The translations under genes were made by a program, and so were the position numbers. Positions 45,135-53,529 of a stretch of 64,000 bases of DNA are shown here, in pieces. This DNA comes from UPXZ01 sp964634605 (lineage in GTDB: Bacteria; Bacteroidota; Bacteroidia; Bacteroidales; Paludibacteraceae): contig CAZWLJ010000003.1 of the NCBI GenBank assembly GCA_964634605.1, forward strand, positions 103,702 to 167,701. Direction: 5' to 3'. The number at the start of each line of letters is the position of its first letter. Position 1 is the first letter of the stretch. The notes beneath the pieces were generated by a model. That model searched no databases. It was given only the letters and a program-made list of their open reading frames with translations, and had not been told where the DNA came from.

Positions 45135-47222
45135 TTACCCGACAACCTGATTATTGCCAGTTACAGCCGTTTCAGGCTCATTCTTAAGTTCCGGATAGGT
45201 AATGCGGGTGTGATAGATGTTTTTAATCTTTGCGGCGAGAACTTTTTTCACGGTTTCCACATCCTTGAAACTGATCGGTGCATCCTTCAGCTGTCCGTCG
45301 GCTATTTGAGAATCAATCATACTGTCGACCATATTGCTGATACTCTGCTCCGTATATTCACCCAGGGTACGCGAACGTGCTTCCACAGCGTCTGCCATCA
45401 TCAGAATGGCCGTTTCCTTGCTGAAAGGGAGCGGACCCGGATAGGTGAATTTTTCCTCGTTCGGGGTCGCCCCCGGATTTTCATTGACAAAAGAATTGTA
45501 GAAAAACCTGGTTTTGGTTCTGCCGTGATGCGTAGTGATAAAACCAATAATCTGGTCGGGTAATCCATTTTTTTTGGCAAGAATAACTCCGTCAGGTACA
45601 TGTTTGATAATAGCCTGAGCAGCATCCTCATAGCTCATTTCAGACAGCGGATTGGAACCTCCTACCTGATTTTCAATAAAATACTGAGGATTAACCATCT
45701 TTCCGATATCATGATACAAAGCGCCAGTACGCACCAGCAGACTATTGGCACCTATCTTTTTAGCGGCCTCGGTGGCCAGGTTCGAAACCTGAAGCGAATG
45801 CTGGAAAGTTCCGGGAGCCTGCTCGGCAAATTTTATCATCAGATCGCTGTTGATATTGGTAAGTTCGACCAGAGTGATGGCAGAAATCAGATTAAATATT
45901 TTTTCGAAAATATAAATCAGCACATAAGCCAGCAGCAATAAAGCCGAGCTGATGGCAAAATATACAACAGGCATGAAGTAAATACGGTTTAAAGAACCTT
46001 CGGATACAAGTTCGGTAGCCAGATACATCACCGTATAACTTACAAAGATATATAAAGACGTTTGAGTGAGCTGCGAACGGGCTGTCAGATCTTTCAGCCC
46101 CGACACGGCGGTCATCCCGGCAATCACCTGCAACACGATAAACACAAACGGATTATCGACCATGAAAGATATGATGAGAATGGTGATAAAATGGGCAAAA
46201 AGTGCTGTGCGCGAATCAAAAAACACCCTGATAATAATCGGCAGCATCGTAAATGGAACAATATAGATACCCAGACTGGTGAATCTCAACACAATGGAAG
46301 CAAGAGCGATAACAAACATAATCATCAGTGCGATAAAAAGCAGGTTGTTCAGGTTATCGAAGAGACTCGCCCTGAAGAGGTATAAATACAAGGTAAGCAT
46401 GAGTATGAGCACCATTACGATAATCAATTCACCCACGATAACGTATCCCGATTCCTTAAAAGCTGTATTTCTTTTCTGGGTTTCAATTTTCATGGAGTTC
46501 AGTACCGAATAAGTTGCAGGAGATACGATTTCACCCCTGTCAATGATTTTCTCACCGGCCTGAACAATGCCGGAAGTCAGCGACAGATTCTTGACCATAT
46601 CATCTTTTACATTCTGCGAGGTTATACTGTCAAAATGAAGATTATCAGTCAGATACAAATTCAGGTTGTACGAACCTAAATCCTGTATACTCACTAAATC
46701 CGGCTTTTCCATCATTATTTCCTCGTAAGCCGTTTTGGGAGTGTAAATATCATCAGTCGACACCAGTTCAGTCTTTCTGTTGCTGTAAACTTTCACAATA
46801 CTCTTCCTGTTGTTGGTGAGCAATTGCTCATACACGGCCGATGAAATGATTCCTTTCCGGTAAATATCTCTGAATTTTGTTTCCACGTATACAGAATAGG
46901 CAGGCGCATCCGGATTTTTTTTGCTCCAGTCGTCATGCCATTTATTTATCTGATATTCAACCACCTTTTCATCATACTGAAAATAAGGTGTGTAGGCTGA
47001 GAGCAGTTCTTTCCGGTCAGCTTCCAGTTGTTCGTCGGTTTTATAAATCGGGAAGTCGAATGAGGCTGTGATAAGTTCGTAAGTCCACGGTTTACCAATC
47101 TGGTACTGGTACTTGAACTTTTTGTCTTTGGGAAATAGCAGGACAATTATCACAACTACTGCAACAAAGAGTCCAATCCTGGTAAACTGGTTTATTTTTT
47201 CTTTTGTCAATTTAATAGCCAT
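45135..47222 (-). CDS. PgpH-like 7TMR-HD membrane phosphodiesterase
   Basis: The protein is 695 residues from ATG 47222. An N-terminal helix is followed by an extracytoplasmic 7TMR-HDED domain (about 50-260), seven transmembrane helices (about 275-470) and a cytoplasmic HD domain whose metal-binding HDIG is at about 502-505 (ALYHDIGKM), with FITTHHG and ILMMADAVEAR further on. Proteins of this architecture hydrolyse c-di-AMP. The longer frame to 47288 would cover the -7 element at 47286-47293. It is probably cotranscribed with the esterase gene and diverges from the NlpC/P60 gene. Confidence 0.9.
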   Translation of the reverse strand: MAIKLTKEKINQFTRIGLFVAVVVIIVLLFPKDKKFKYQYQIGKPWTYELITASFDFPIYKTDEQLEADRKELLSAYTPYFQYDEKVVEYQINKWHDDWSKKNPDAPAYSVYVETKFRDIYRKGIISSAVYEQLLTNNRKSIVKVYSNRKTELVSTDDIYTPKTAYEEIMMEKPDLVSIQDLGSYNLNLYLTDNLHFDSITSQNVKDDMVKNLSLTSGIVQAGEKIIDRGEIVSPATYSVLNSMKIETQKRNTAFKESGYVIVGELIIVMVLILMLTLYLYLFRASLFDNLNNLLFIALMIMFVIALASIVLRFTSLGIYIVPFTMLPIIIRVFFDSRTALFAHFITILIISFMVDNPFVFIVLQVIAGMTAVSGLKDLTARSQLTQTSLYIFVSYTVMYLATELVSEGSLNRIYFMPVVYFAISSALLLLAYVLIYIFEKIFNLISAITLVELTNINSDLMIKFAEQAPGTFQHSLQVSNLATEAAKKIGANSLLVRTGALYHDIGKMVNPQYFIENQVGGSNPLSEMSYEDAAQAIIKHVPDGVILAKKNGLPDQIIGFITTHHGRTKTRFFYNSFVNENPGATPNEEKFTYPGPLPFSKETAILMMADAVEARSRTLGEYTEQSISNMVDSMIDSQIADGQLKDAPISFKDVETVKKVLAAKIKNIYHTRITYPELKNEPETAVTGNNQVVG

Positions 47223-47285
47223 GTATCTGTTTTTGGTACGCTTGCTGAAGTTGAGCGAGCCTGTGTCGCCGGATAAAAATTTACA

Positions 47286-47293
47286 CAAAACTA
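47286..47293 (-). promoter_or_regulatory. -7 element (TAGTTTTG) for the HD phosphodiesterase
   Basis: An exact TAnnTTTG on the minus strand lies 63 bp before the ATG at 47222. Confidence 0.5.
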
Positions 47294-47335
47294 TAAAAAA
47301 AACAAGAATAATGACCGTTTTGTTTCAAGTTTATT

Positions 47336-47343
47336 TAATTTTG
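47336..47343 (+). promoter_or_regulatory. -7 element (TAATTTTG) for the NlpC/P60 gene
   Basis: An exact TAnnTTTG lies 34 bp upstream of the ATG. A TTTG lies at 47319-47322 but the gap is only 13 nt. Confidence 0.45.
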
Positions 47344-47377
47344 TAAAAAATACATCCTGTAAAGTAAATCACCTGAC

Positions 47378-48151
47378 ATGTATACCATCATCACAACACC
47401 TCTTGTACCGATGCGCAAAGAAGCCGGAGATCAGCATGAAATGGTCTCTCAACTGCTTTTTGGTGAACAAATTGAGATTCTCGAAATGACAGACAACTGG
47501 TATTTCGTAAAAAACCTGAGCGACAATTACACCGGCTGGATTGGCAAAAAGAGTATTCTGCCGAAACATTTTACCACCGGGATGGTGGACACATCATCAT
47601 TCAAAGCATCAAAAACCCCGCTTGTCGTTTGTTTTAAGACCTCGAGTGTTGAAAAGATTATCCTTCCGGGTGGCAGTATGCTTCCACCGGTGGAGCGCGA
47701 CCAGTTTGAATTGCAGGATGAAATATATCAGATAGTGCAGACCGAACCGGTTTACACTAAGAACAGTCAGACCCAGCACATTGTCGAACTGGCACTTCAG
47801 TACATTAACGCACCTTACCTCTGGGGCGGAAAAAGCCTCTTCGGCATCGACTGTTCAGGCCTCGTTCAGGTTGTATATTCGATGGCTGGAATCAGTTTGC
47901 CCCGCGATGCTTCGCAGCAGGTCGAACTAGGTACTGTTGTCGACTTCCTTTCTGAAGCACAACCGGGCGACCTTGCCTTTTTTGAGAATCCCGAAGGCAG
48001 CATCATCCACACAGGAATACTTATCAATTCGCATCAGATTATTCACGCATCCGGTCATGTGAAAAAAGAAATCATTGATTCTCAGGGAATTATTTCGTCA
48101 CGCGACGGAGAATACAGTCATCAGCTGAGAGTAATTAAAAGATTACTGTAG
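47378..48151 (+). CDS. NlpC/P60 (C40) cysteine peptidase with SH3-like domains
   Basis: The 257-residue protein has no signal peptide, so it is probably cytoplasmic. Two bacterial SH3-like segments (residues 5-65 and about 75-120, IGKKSIL) precede the C40 catalytic domain with GIDCSGLVQ (Cys159) and SIIHTGILI (His211), then QIIHASG. It resembles dipeptidyl-peptidase VI types that cut gamma-D-Glu-diamino acid bonds in recycled murein peptides. It has its own promoter, diverges from the HD gene and lies 57 bp before the DUF4252 gene. Confidence 0.9.
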   Translation: MYTIITTPLVPMRKEAGDQHEMVSQLLFGEQIEILEMTDNWYFVKNLSDNYTGWIGKKSILPKHFTTGMVDTSSFKASKTPLVVCFKTSSVEKIILPGGSMLPPVERDQFELQDEIYQIVQTEPVYTKNSQTQHIVELALQYINAPYLWGGKSLFGIDCSGLVQVVYSMAGISLPRDASQQVELGTVVDFLSEAQPGDLAFFENPEGSIIHTGILINSHQIIHASGHVKKEIIDSQGIISSRDGEYSHQLRVIKRLL

Positions 48152-48208
48152 TTTGGAACAGATTTTGATAATATGGTAATTTGAACATAACTTACATTTT
48201 AAATAACT

Positions 48209-48724
48209 ATGAGAAAATTATTATCTATCCTTACCATTCTTGTGCTTTTCACAACGGCAAGCCATGCTCAATCGCTTGACAAGCTCTTCAGGAGATATTC
48301 AAACGACGAACGATTTGAATACACCTCAATAGGTAAAGGAATGCTTGGTTTTGCATCCATCTTTGCGGATTACAGCATCCTCACGGAGGGACAAATGGAG
48401 AAAATCACAGGTTTCAAATTGCTGAAACTCGTGAAGGACTCTTCGAATGTGGATTTGGCAGCAAAATTCATGAAAGATATTGATAATTTGATTGATAACG
48501 GTGAATTTGAAACCTCGCTTGTAAAACGTGAGAAAGACAGACGGATATACGTTTACAAACGGGTGGATAACCGCGCAAACGCTGATATGCTGGTACTTTC
48601 CACAAATAACACCTCCATTAATTTTGTTTGGCTCAAAGGCAAAACAAGTGATGAGGAAATGGACCGTATTATTTACGAAAAAGAACAAAAAACCAGAGAA
48701 GAGAAAAGCGAAGACATTCTTTGA
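48209..48724 (+). CDS. DUF4252 exported protein
   Basis: This 171-residue exported protein (signal peptide, cleavage near SHA-Q) is of the DUF4252 type, which is conserved in Bacteroidota and often lies beside ECF sigma factors. There is none next to it here. The mature part has FEYTSIGKGML and VDNRANADMLVL and ends in a charged KEQKTREEKSED tail. The function is unknown. It follows the NlpC/P60 gene by 57 bp and ends in a strong shared terminator. Confidence 0.8.
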   Translation: MRKLLSILTILVLFTTASHAQSLDKLFRRYSNDERFEYTSIGKGMLGFASIFADYSILTEGQMEKITGFKLLKLVKDSSNVDLAAKFMKDIDNLIDNGEFETSLVKREKDRRIYVYKRVDNRANADMLVLSTNNTSINFVWLKGKTSDEEMDRIIYEKEQKTREEKSEDIL

Positions 48725-48743
48725 ACAATCCGTATTCAGGAAG

Positions 48744-48777
48744 AAAGACCATGCCGGAAGGTACTGGTCTTTTTTTT
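48744..48777. terminator. Terminator between DUF4252 and LysE genes
   Basis: An 8-bp stem (AAAGACCA with TGGTCTTT) is followed by a T-run on the plus strand and preceded by A on the other side. It overlaps the stop of the convergent LysE gene by two bases. Confidence 0.8.
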
Positions 48778-49405
48778 ATTTAAATAATGACATAGCTGTA
48801 CCGAAAAAACCTAACGCCATGATTACAGAACCTGCTATACGGTTTATAATCTTCAGACCACGGAAATTAAAGTTCTTGCGAAATCTGTTGGCAAATGATG
48901 TAAGAACAATCCACCACGAAATAGATCCTGTGAATATGGCAGCCAGTCCTACAATCTGCCCTGTGAGCGAAGTTGCTGATGTCACAAAATTCAGATGGGA
49001 AAAGAGAGCAATCAGTACGAAAATAATAAGCGGATTGGACAGCGTAAGTGCAAAGGAAGTGAAAAAATCGTTGAGAAGCGAGTGTTCCACCGGCTTTTCG
49101 TGAGGTAATGGCTGGGCAATCGGATTGCTCCTGAAAATCCACAAACCGAAAATAATGACTATGAAGCTGCCGATAATCTGAATTGCCTCGCGATGAAACT
49201 CAATAGTATCGATAACGAAACTCAAAAAAAACAGGATAATAACCGAATACACGATATCCGATATCGTGCCACCAAGGCCTGTAATCAGTCCGTGTTTTTG
49301 CCCGCGGTTAAGTGTTCGCTGTATGGCAAGCATCCCGATGGGTCCCAATGGCATGGAAGTACCCAAACCTATAATCAAACCTTTTATGAAAATGTCAATC
49401 AGCAT
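48776..49405 (-). CDS. LysE-family amino-acid exporter
   Basis: The 209-residue inner-membrane protein has six predicted helices and the LysE/RhtB pattern (GLGTSMPLGPIGMLAIQRTLNRGQKHGLITGLGG near 12-46; PLIIFVLIALF). It exports amino acids or related compounds. The gene is the last of a minus-strand run after the 73-residue membrane protein, with a gap of 49 bp and a hydrophobic start. Confidence 0.9.
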   Translation of the reverse strand: MLIDIFIKGLIIGLGTSMPLGPIGMLAIQRTLNRGQKHGLITGLGGTISDIVYSVIILFFLSFVIDTIEFHREAIQIIGSFIVIIFGLWIFRSNPIAQPLPHEKPVEHSLLNDFFTSFALTLSNPLIIFVLIALFSHLNFVTSATSLTGQIVGLAAIFTGSISWWIVLTSFANRFRKNFNFRGLKIINRIAGSVIMALGFFGTAMSLFK

Positions 49406-49454
49406 ATTATATCAGTTTATTCGCCTGCAAAAAAGTTGTTCAGAAAATTTTTTC

Positions 49455-49676
49455 TCAATTTCTTTTTCTTTTTGACAGCAAAACAACACCTCCGGCTAAT
49501 ATCACCAATCCGATTGCGGTGTTCCGGTAAAATACTTTCTGACTATCCCTGTTAGTGATCGAAAATTCATAACCGATAAAATCGATGCTTTTTTTCTTTC
49601 CGGCATATTCCCTGATGCTCAGGGAGGAAACTGCAACACCTGTTAAAATTAGAATAACAGCTATAATCTTTTTCAT
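49455..49676 (-). CDS. Small two-helix membrane protein
   Basis: This protein has 73 residues and two predicted transmembrane helices, about 3-20 and 52-68, with a hydrophilic hairpin between them and a basic C-terminus (SKRKRN). It resembles DUF3185-sized proteins, but I cannot name the family. It lies 9 bp from the PIN-PhoH gene on the same strand, so they may be cotranscribed. Confidence 0.6.
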   Translation of the reverse strand: MKKIIAVILILTGVAVSSLSIREYAGKKKSIDFIGYEFSITNRDSQKVFYRNTAIGLVILAGGVVLLSKRKRN

Positions 49677-49685
49677 ATTGCTGAA

Positions 49686-51008
49686 TTAAAGTAAATTACT
49701 TGCAAGTTCCGAGAGGTAACTTCTTTCGCCTTTCACCAGATTGATGTGTGCAAAAATATCCTGCCCGCTCATACGGTCAATCATATACACCAGCCCGTTG
49801 GAATGCATATCCAGATAGGGTGAGTCAATCTGCTGAATATCACCTGTAAATACTATTTTTGTTCCTTCACCGGCGCGGGTAATAATTGTTTTCACCTCAT
49901 GGGGAGTCAGGTTTTGCGCTTCGTCCACAATGAAAAATGTTTCGTTCAGACTTCTACCCCTGATGTAGGCAAGGGCTTCTATGACAAGCTGCTCGTTTTT
50001 CTGCATCTCATCCAGCAGCTTTATTTCTTTACCCTGGTACGAAAAATTATGTTTGATAACATTCAGGTTGTCAAAAAGCGGCTGCATGTATGGAGCAATT
50101 TTATGTTGTTCGTCGCCGGGCAGATAGCCGAGATCTTTATTCGAAAGTGCTACTATGGGCCTGGCCAGAAGTATTTGTTTGTAGTCATCGTGCTTTGCCA
50201 AAGCAGCTGCAAGCGCCATGAGTGTTTTCCCGGTACCTGATTTTCCGGTCAGAGCCACGAGTTTCACTTCGTCGTCCAGGAGCACATTCATTGCAAATGC
50301 CTGTTCAGCGTTGCGGGGTTCGATACCGAAACTGCGGGTTTTCTCTATCCGTATCACCCTTCCCGTCTGAGGCTGATATCTTGCCAGCACGCTCGATCGG
50401 GAACTCTTCAGCACAAAACACTCCTGCGGATCAATATCCGATTTGAAATCAAATTCTTCGAGCGGAATTCCACCCCCGGCATACATCCTGTCTATCATTT
50501 CGGGGTCTACATTTTCGTACACCTCGTGATTTTTCTCGAATATGTTGAGGTCGGTCACTTTATCGTTGATGTAATCCTCGGCCAGTATTCCCAGCGACAA
50601 TGCCTTCATTCTCAGGTTAATATCCTTACTGACAAGAATGGTTTTCGAATTTCTCTTCAGTTTGCCGATGTTATAAGTATCGGCCAGTATACGGTGGTCT
50701 GGCGATTTCTCAGGGAAAACGGACGAAATAACTTCCGGATACGTATTTCCTGCCACTACAAATAGTTTCCCCTTTCCTTCACCTAAATCTGCACCGTTTT
50801 TGAACAAATTATCGTTGGCTATCAGATCCAGTTCACGCGAGAACTCACGGGCGTTAAAATTGATCTGTTCATTTCCCTTTTTGAAATGATCCAGCTCTTC
50901 GAGCACAACTATCGGGATATAGATATCATTCTCCTCAAAATTATGCAAACAATTGTAATCGTGTAAAATAACATTGGTATCGATAACAAAGTTCTTTCTG
51001 GTCTTCAT
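49686..51008 (-). CDS. PIN-PhoH fusion (PhoH2-type) RNA helicase/nuclease
   Basis: This 440-residue cytoplasmic protein has an N-terminal PIN nuclease domain with acidic residues Asp10 (FVIDTNVIL), Glu37/Glu38 (VLEELDHF) and Asp104 (SPDHRILAD), then a PhoH ATPase with Walker A GKSGTGKT at 255-262, Walker B FFIVDEAQN and TGDIQQIDSP. Related PhoH2 proteins unwind and cut RNA. The upstream 51-kb gene has its own terminator, so this gene has an independent promoter, although none with a good TTTG is visible. The window also has a PIN-less PhoH at 22.4 kb. Confidence 0.92.
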   Translation of the reverse strand: MKTRKNFVIDTNVILHDYNCLHNFEENDIYIPIVVLEELDHFKKGNEQINFNAREFSRELDLIANDNLFKNGADLGEGKGKLFVVAGNTYPEVISSVFPEKSPDHRILADTYNIGKLKRNSKTILVSKDINLRMKALSLGILAEDYINDKVTDLNIFEKNHEVYENVDPEMIDRMYAGGGIPLEEFDFKSDIDPQECFVLKSSRSSVLARYQPQTGRVIRIEKTRSFGIEPRNAEQAFAMNVLLDDEVKLVALTGKSGTGKTLMALAAALAKHDDYKQILLARPIVALSNKDLGYLPGDEQHKIAPYMQPLFDNLNVIKHNFSYQGKEIKLLDEMQKNEQLVIEALAYIRGRSLNETFFIVDEAQNLTPHEVKTIITRAGEGTKIVFTGDIQQIDSPYLDMHSNGLVYMIDRMSGQDIFAHINLVKGERSYLSELASNLL

Positions 51009-51091
51009 GTTTCAATAAAATAATTAGCGAATGAAATTAGCGAAAATATTCGATAACCAAACTGAGTTGCGGATTTTTTTAAACAAGTTTG

Positions 51092-51124
51092 ACAAAAAAA
51101 AAACCGACAGTCTTTCTGTCGGTT
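51092..51124 (-). terminator. Terminator of the small T9SS-tail gene
   Basis: A perfect 9-bp stem (AACCGACAG with CTGTCGGTT) around a 5-nt loop is followed on the minus strand by a run of about 10 T. It lies 20 bp past the stop. Confidence 0.9.
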
Positions 51125-51144
51125 CCGATATCTTACACCGCCGG

Positions 51145-51483
51145 TTATAGTATTATTTTTTGCGTGAATTTACCCGAACGTACGATATAAATACCTTTGT
51201 TCAGGTTCAGAGTTTCAGGATTTCCTTTGTAAACATAGGAATATACCCTGGCACCTAAAACACTGTAAATATCCACCTGAGCTCCGTTATCAAGATTTCT
51301 GGCAGTCAGAACTTTTCCTGTCAGCGTAAATTTTGGTGCATCATCGTTGTCCGAAACTATCGGATTACTTTGCGAATAGGCTGTTTCAGTTAAGTTTTTC
51401 GTTGTTATATTCTGATTTTTCAGAGCATAAACACCTGTTATTCCACAAAGTACCAATGCTAATATTAGAGTAAATTTCTTCAT
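51145..51483 (-). CDS. Very small T9SS type A sorting-domain protein
   Basis: The protein has 112 residues from ATG 51483 (an ATG two codons earlier is also possible). A signal peptide (MKKFTLILALVLCGITGVYA) is followed by about 35 low-complexity residues and then a type IX secretion C-terminal sorting domain (VDIYSVLGARVYSYVYKG, LNLNKGIYIVRSGKFTQKIIL). Almost the whole mature protein is the sorting domain, so there is hardly any cargo. Full-length T9SS cargo proteins are usually far larger. A -7 TATCTTTG at 51522-51529 and a strong terminator show it is a real single-gene unit. The role is unknown. Confidence 0.8.
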   Translation of the reverse strand: MKKFTLILALVLCGITGVYALKNQNITTKNLTETAYSQSNPIVSDNDDAPKFTLTGKVLTARNLDNGAQVDIYSVLGARVYSYVYKGNPETLNLNKGIYIVRSGKFTQKIIL

Positions 51484-51521
51484 AGGCATGTTTTTATAAC
51501 TATACTTTGTATTATTATCTA

Positions 51522-51529
51522 CAAAGATA
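51522..51529 (-). promoter_or_regulatory. -7 element (TATCTTTG) for the small T9SS-tail gene
   Basis: An exact TAnnTTTG on the minus strand lies 38 bp before the ATG at 51483, which rules out the 51543 start as it would overlap the promoter. Confidence 0.55.
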
Positions 51530-51685
51530 ATGCAAAAGTACAAAAAATGTTCTTTGTTTCACAATAATTTTATGTTAATCTGTTTTTATTCAACTAAATG
51601 AACGTATTGTACGGAAATTAACAAAGATTTAATTAATCCGGCCAATTGAACCCTGGCATTTAATTAAAAATACGACAAAAAAAAG

Positions 51686-51693
51686 TATCTTTG
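51686..51693 (+). promoter_or_regulatory. -7 element (TATCTTTG) for glycogen synthase
   Basis: An exact match followed by CAG, 24 bp before the ATG at 51718. There is no TTTG at 19 nt upstream, where the sequence is A-rich. Confidence 0.6.
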
Positions 51694-51717
51694 CAGTTTA
51701 TATTTTTATTTAAAACA

Positions 51718-53391
51718 ATGTCATACAAGCACACACCTGAATATATTTTCGAAACAAGCTGGGAAGTTTGCAACATGGTAGGAGGTATCTACACCGTGTT
51801 ATCTACCCGCGCCAATACTCTTTGCGACACATACCGCGACAAGCTGATTTTCATAGGTCCGGATGTATGGAAAAACTCCGAATCCCCATATTTCGAACCT
51901 GACAACGAGCTTCTGAAAGAATGGAAAGATGATTTCATTACCAATACCGGGCTGAAAATACGCATTGGCCGATGGAAAATTCACGGCAACCCGGTTACCG
52001 TTTTGGTCGATTTCACTCCCCTTTTTTACAAAAAAGACTCTATCTACGCACACATCTGGGAAAATTACGGAGTAGATTCGCTGCATGCATACGGAGATTA
52101 CGACGAGTCGTCGATGTTCGGATATGCCACGGGATTGGTAATGGAAAGTTACTACCGTTTCCATAAACTTACGAAACACAACAACGTGGTGGCACATTTC
52201 AACGAATGGATGACTACTTTTGGCGCTTTCTACATACACGAAAACGTTCCCGAAATAGCCACAATCTTTACCACGCATGCCACTTCTATCGGCCGTTCGA
52301 TAGCCGGAAATCACAAGCCTCTGTACGACTACCTGAAGGAATACAACGGCGATCAGATGGCTTTCGAGCTGAATATGGTATCCAAACATTCCACTGAAAA
52401 AAAAGCCGCTCATTCGGTCGATTGCTTTACCACGGTAAGTAAAATCACCGGGCTTGAATGCACCCAGCTGCTCGGCAAAACACCCGATATAATTACTCCG
52501 AACGGTTTTGAAGACGACTTCGTACCTTCGGGTGAAGAATATACAAAGAAAAGAAAAGCCGCCCGCGAGAAGCTGAAGCTGGTTGCCGAAAAACTTTTCG
52601 GTTATGAGCTCAAAAAAGACACCCTGTTTGTGAGCACAGCCGGCAGGTATGAATTTAAGAATAAAGGCATCGATGCATTTATTGAATCGTTGAAGCGCCT
52701 GTCACAATTTACTCATTTCAGCCACGATGTAGTTGCATTTATCATGGTTCCGGCAAATATCAAAGGTCCCAGACCCGATCTGGCAGCCGGATTATCGAAT
52801 GACGAAGCCTTAATAGATTACTGGAACAGACATACCACACACGAACTCTACGACTATCAGAACGACAGCATAATAGGTTCTCTGCGCTGGTTTCATTTCT
52901 ACAACCTGAAACATGAAAAGGTAAAAGTGGTATTCGTGCCTTCGTACCTGAGTGGTAACGACGGCATTTTCAACATGACATACTGGGATTTACTAATCGG
53001 TATGGATATAAGCGTATTTCCTTCCTACTATGAACCGTGGGGTTATACTCCGCTCGAAAGTGTCGCTTTTTCAGTTCCTACCATCACCACCGACTTATCC
53101 GGATTCGGACAATGGTTCAAAGATAATTACAAGCAAAAACACGGCGTTGCTGTTGTACACCGTTCAGATTACAATTTTTCGGAAGTAACTGAAGCCATCG
53201 CCCAGATTTTGTATGATTTCTTTCAAATGAGCAAAAAGGAGATGGAAGGAGCAAGACAACGGGCATTCGAAACATCCAGAAAAGCCTTGTGGCAGGAATT
53301 TATAACATACTACCATGAAGCTTACTCAATTGCTTTGGAAAACCGAAATAAAAGGATAAAAAAATCTGAAAAACAACTGAAAACGTTTTAA
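51718..53391 (+). CDS. Glycogen synthase, eukaryote-type GT3
   Basis: This 557-residue enzyme of the GT3 family, the type found in animals and fungi, is not the bacterial GlgA (GT5). Evidence: the start FETSWEVCNMVGGIYTVLSTRA, resembling eukaryotic glycogen synthases, and the PSYYEPWGYTPLE signature with TTDLSGFGQW near 440-465. It adds glucose from UDP-glucose (the donor of this family) to glycogen. The ATG at 51718 follows the promoter; a frame beginning at 51691 would include it. The next gene is glucan phosphorylase, 138 bp away with its own promoter, so the two are a storage-polysaccharide pair. Confidence 0.88.
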   Translation: MSYKHTPEYIFETSWEVCNMVGGIYTVLSTRANTLCDTYRDKLIFIGPDVWKNSESPYFEPDNELLKEWKDDFITNTGLKIRIGRWKIHGNPVTVLVDFTPLFYKKDSIYAHIWENYGVDSLHAYGDYDESSMFGYATGLVMESYYRFHKLTKHNNVVAHFNEWMTTFGAFYIHENVPEIATIFTTHATSIGRSIAGNHKPLYDYLKEYNGDQMAFELNMVSKHSTEKKAAHSVDCFTTVSKITGLECTQLLGKTPDIITPNGFEDDFVPSGEEYTKKRKAAREKLKLVAEKLFGYELKKDTLFVSTAGRYEFKNKGIDAFIESLKRLSQFTHFSHDVVAFIMVPANIKGPRPDLAAGLSNDEALIDYWNRHTTHELYDYQNDSIIGSLRWFHFYNLKHEKVKVVFVPSYLSGNDGIFNMTYWDLLIGMDISVFPSYYEPWGYTPLESVAFSVPTITTDLSGFGQWFKDNYKQKHGVAVVHRSDYNFSEVTEAIAQILYDFFQMSKKEMEGARQRAFETSRKALWQEFITYYHEAYSIALENRNKRIKKSEKQLKTF

Positions 53392-53424
53392 ATTCATTGT
53401 TCGTTTTTTTAACGAGCTAATCCA

Positions 53425-53454
53425 TTGATTTTAAGAAAATAATTCCTAATTTTG
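53425..53454 (+). promoter_or_regulatory. Promoter TTG-19-TAATTTTG for glucan phosphorylase
   Basis: TTG (53425-53427) and TAATTTTG (53447-53454) lie 19 nt apart. The transcript would start near 53460, inside the repeat described below. Confidence 0.7.
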
Positions 53455-53458
53455 CAGA

Positions 53459-53483
53459 ATATATGTTTTACAACATATATGTT
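53459..53483. promoter_or_regulatory. Inverted repeat ATATATGTT-N4-AACATATAT at the glucan phosphorylase transcription start
   Basis: A perfect 9-bp inverted repeat with a 4-bp spacer (53459-53480) overlaps AACATATATGTT (53472-53483), itself a 12-bp palindrome. A related AACATATATGA lies just before the ATG. It is positioned as an operator or 5' hairpin. Confidence 0.4.
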
Positions 53484-53529
53484 AGTCATTTCTTGCATTA
53501 AAATATAAAATAAATTTTTTCAAACATAT

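Noticed and set aside
45132..45563. 143-codon plus-strand frame opposite the HD phosphodiesterase gene
   Set aside because: It is the shadow of a well-supported HD-domain gene and has no own motif.
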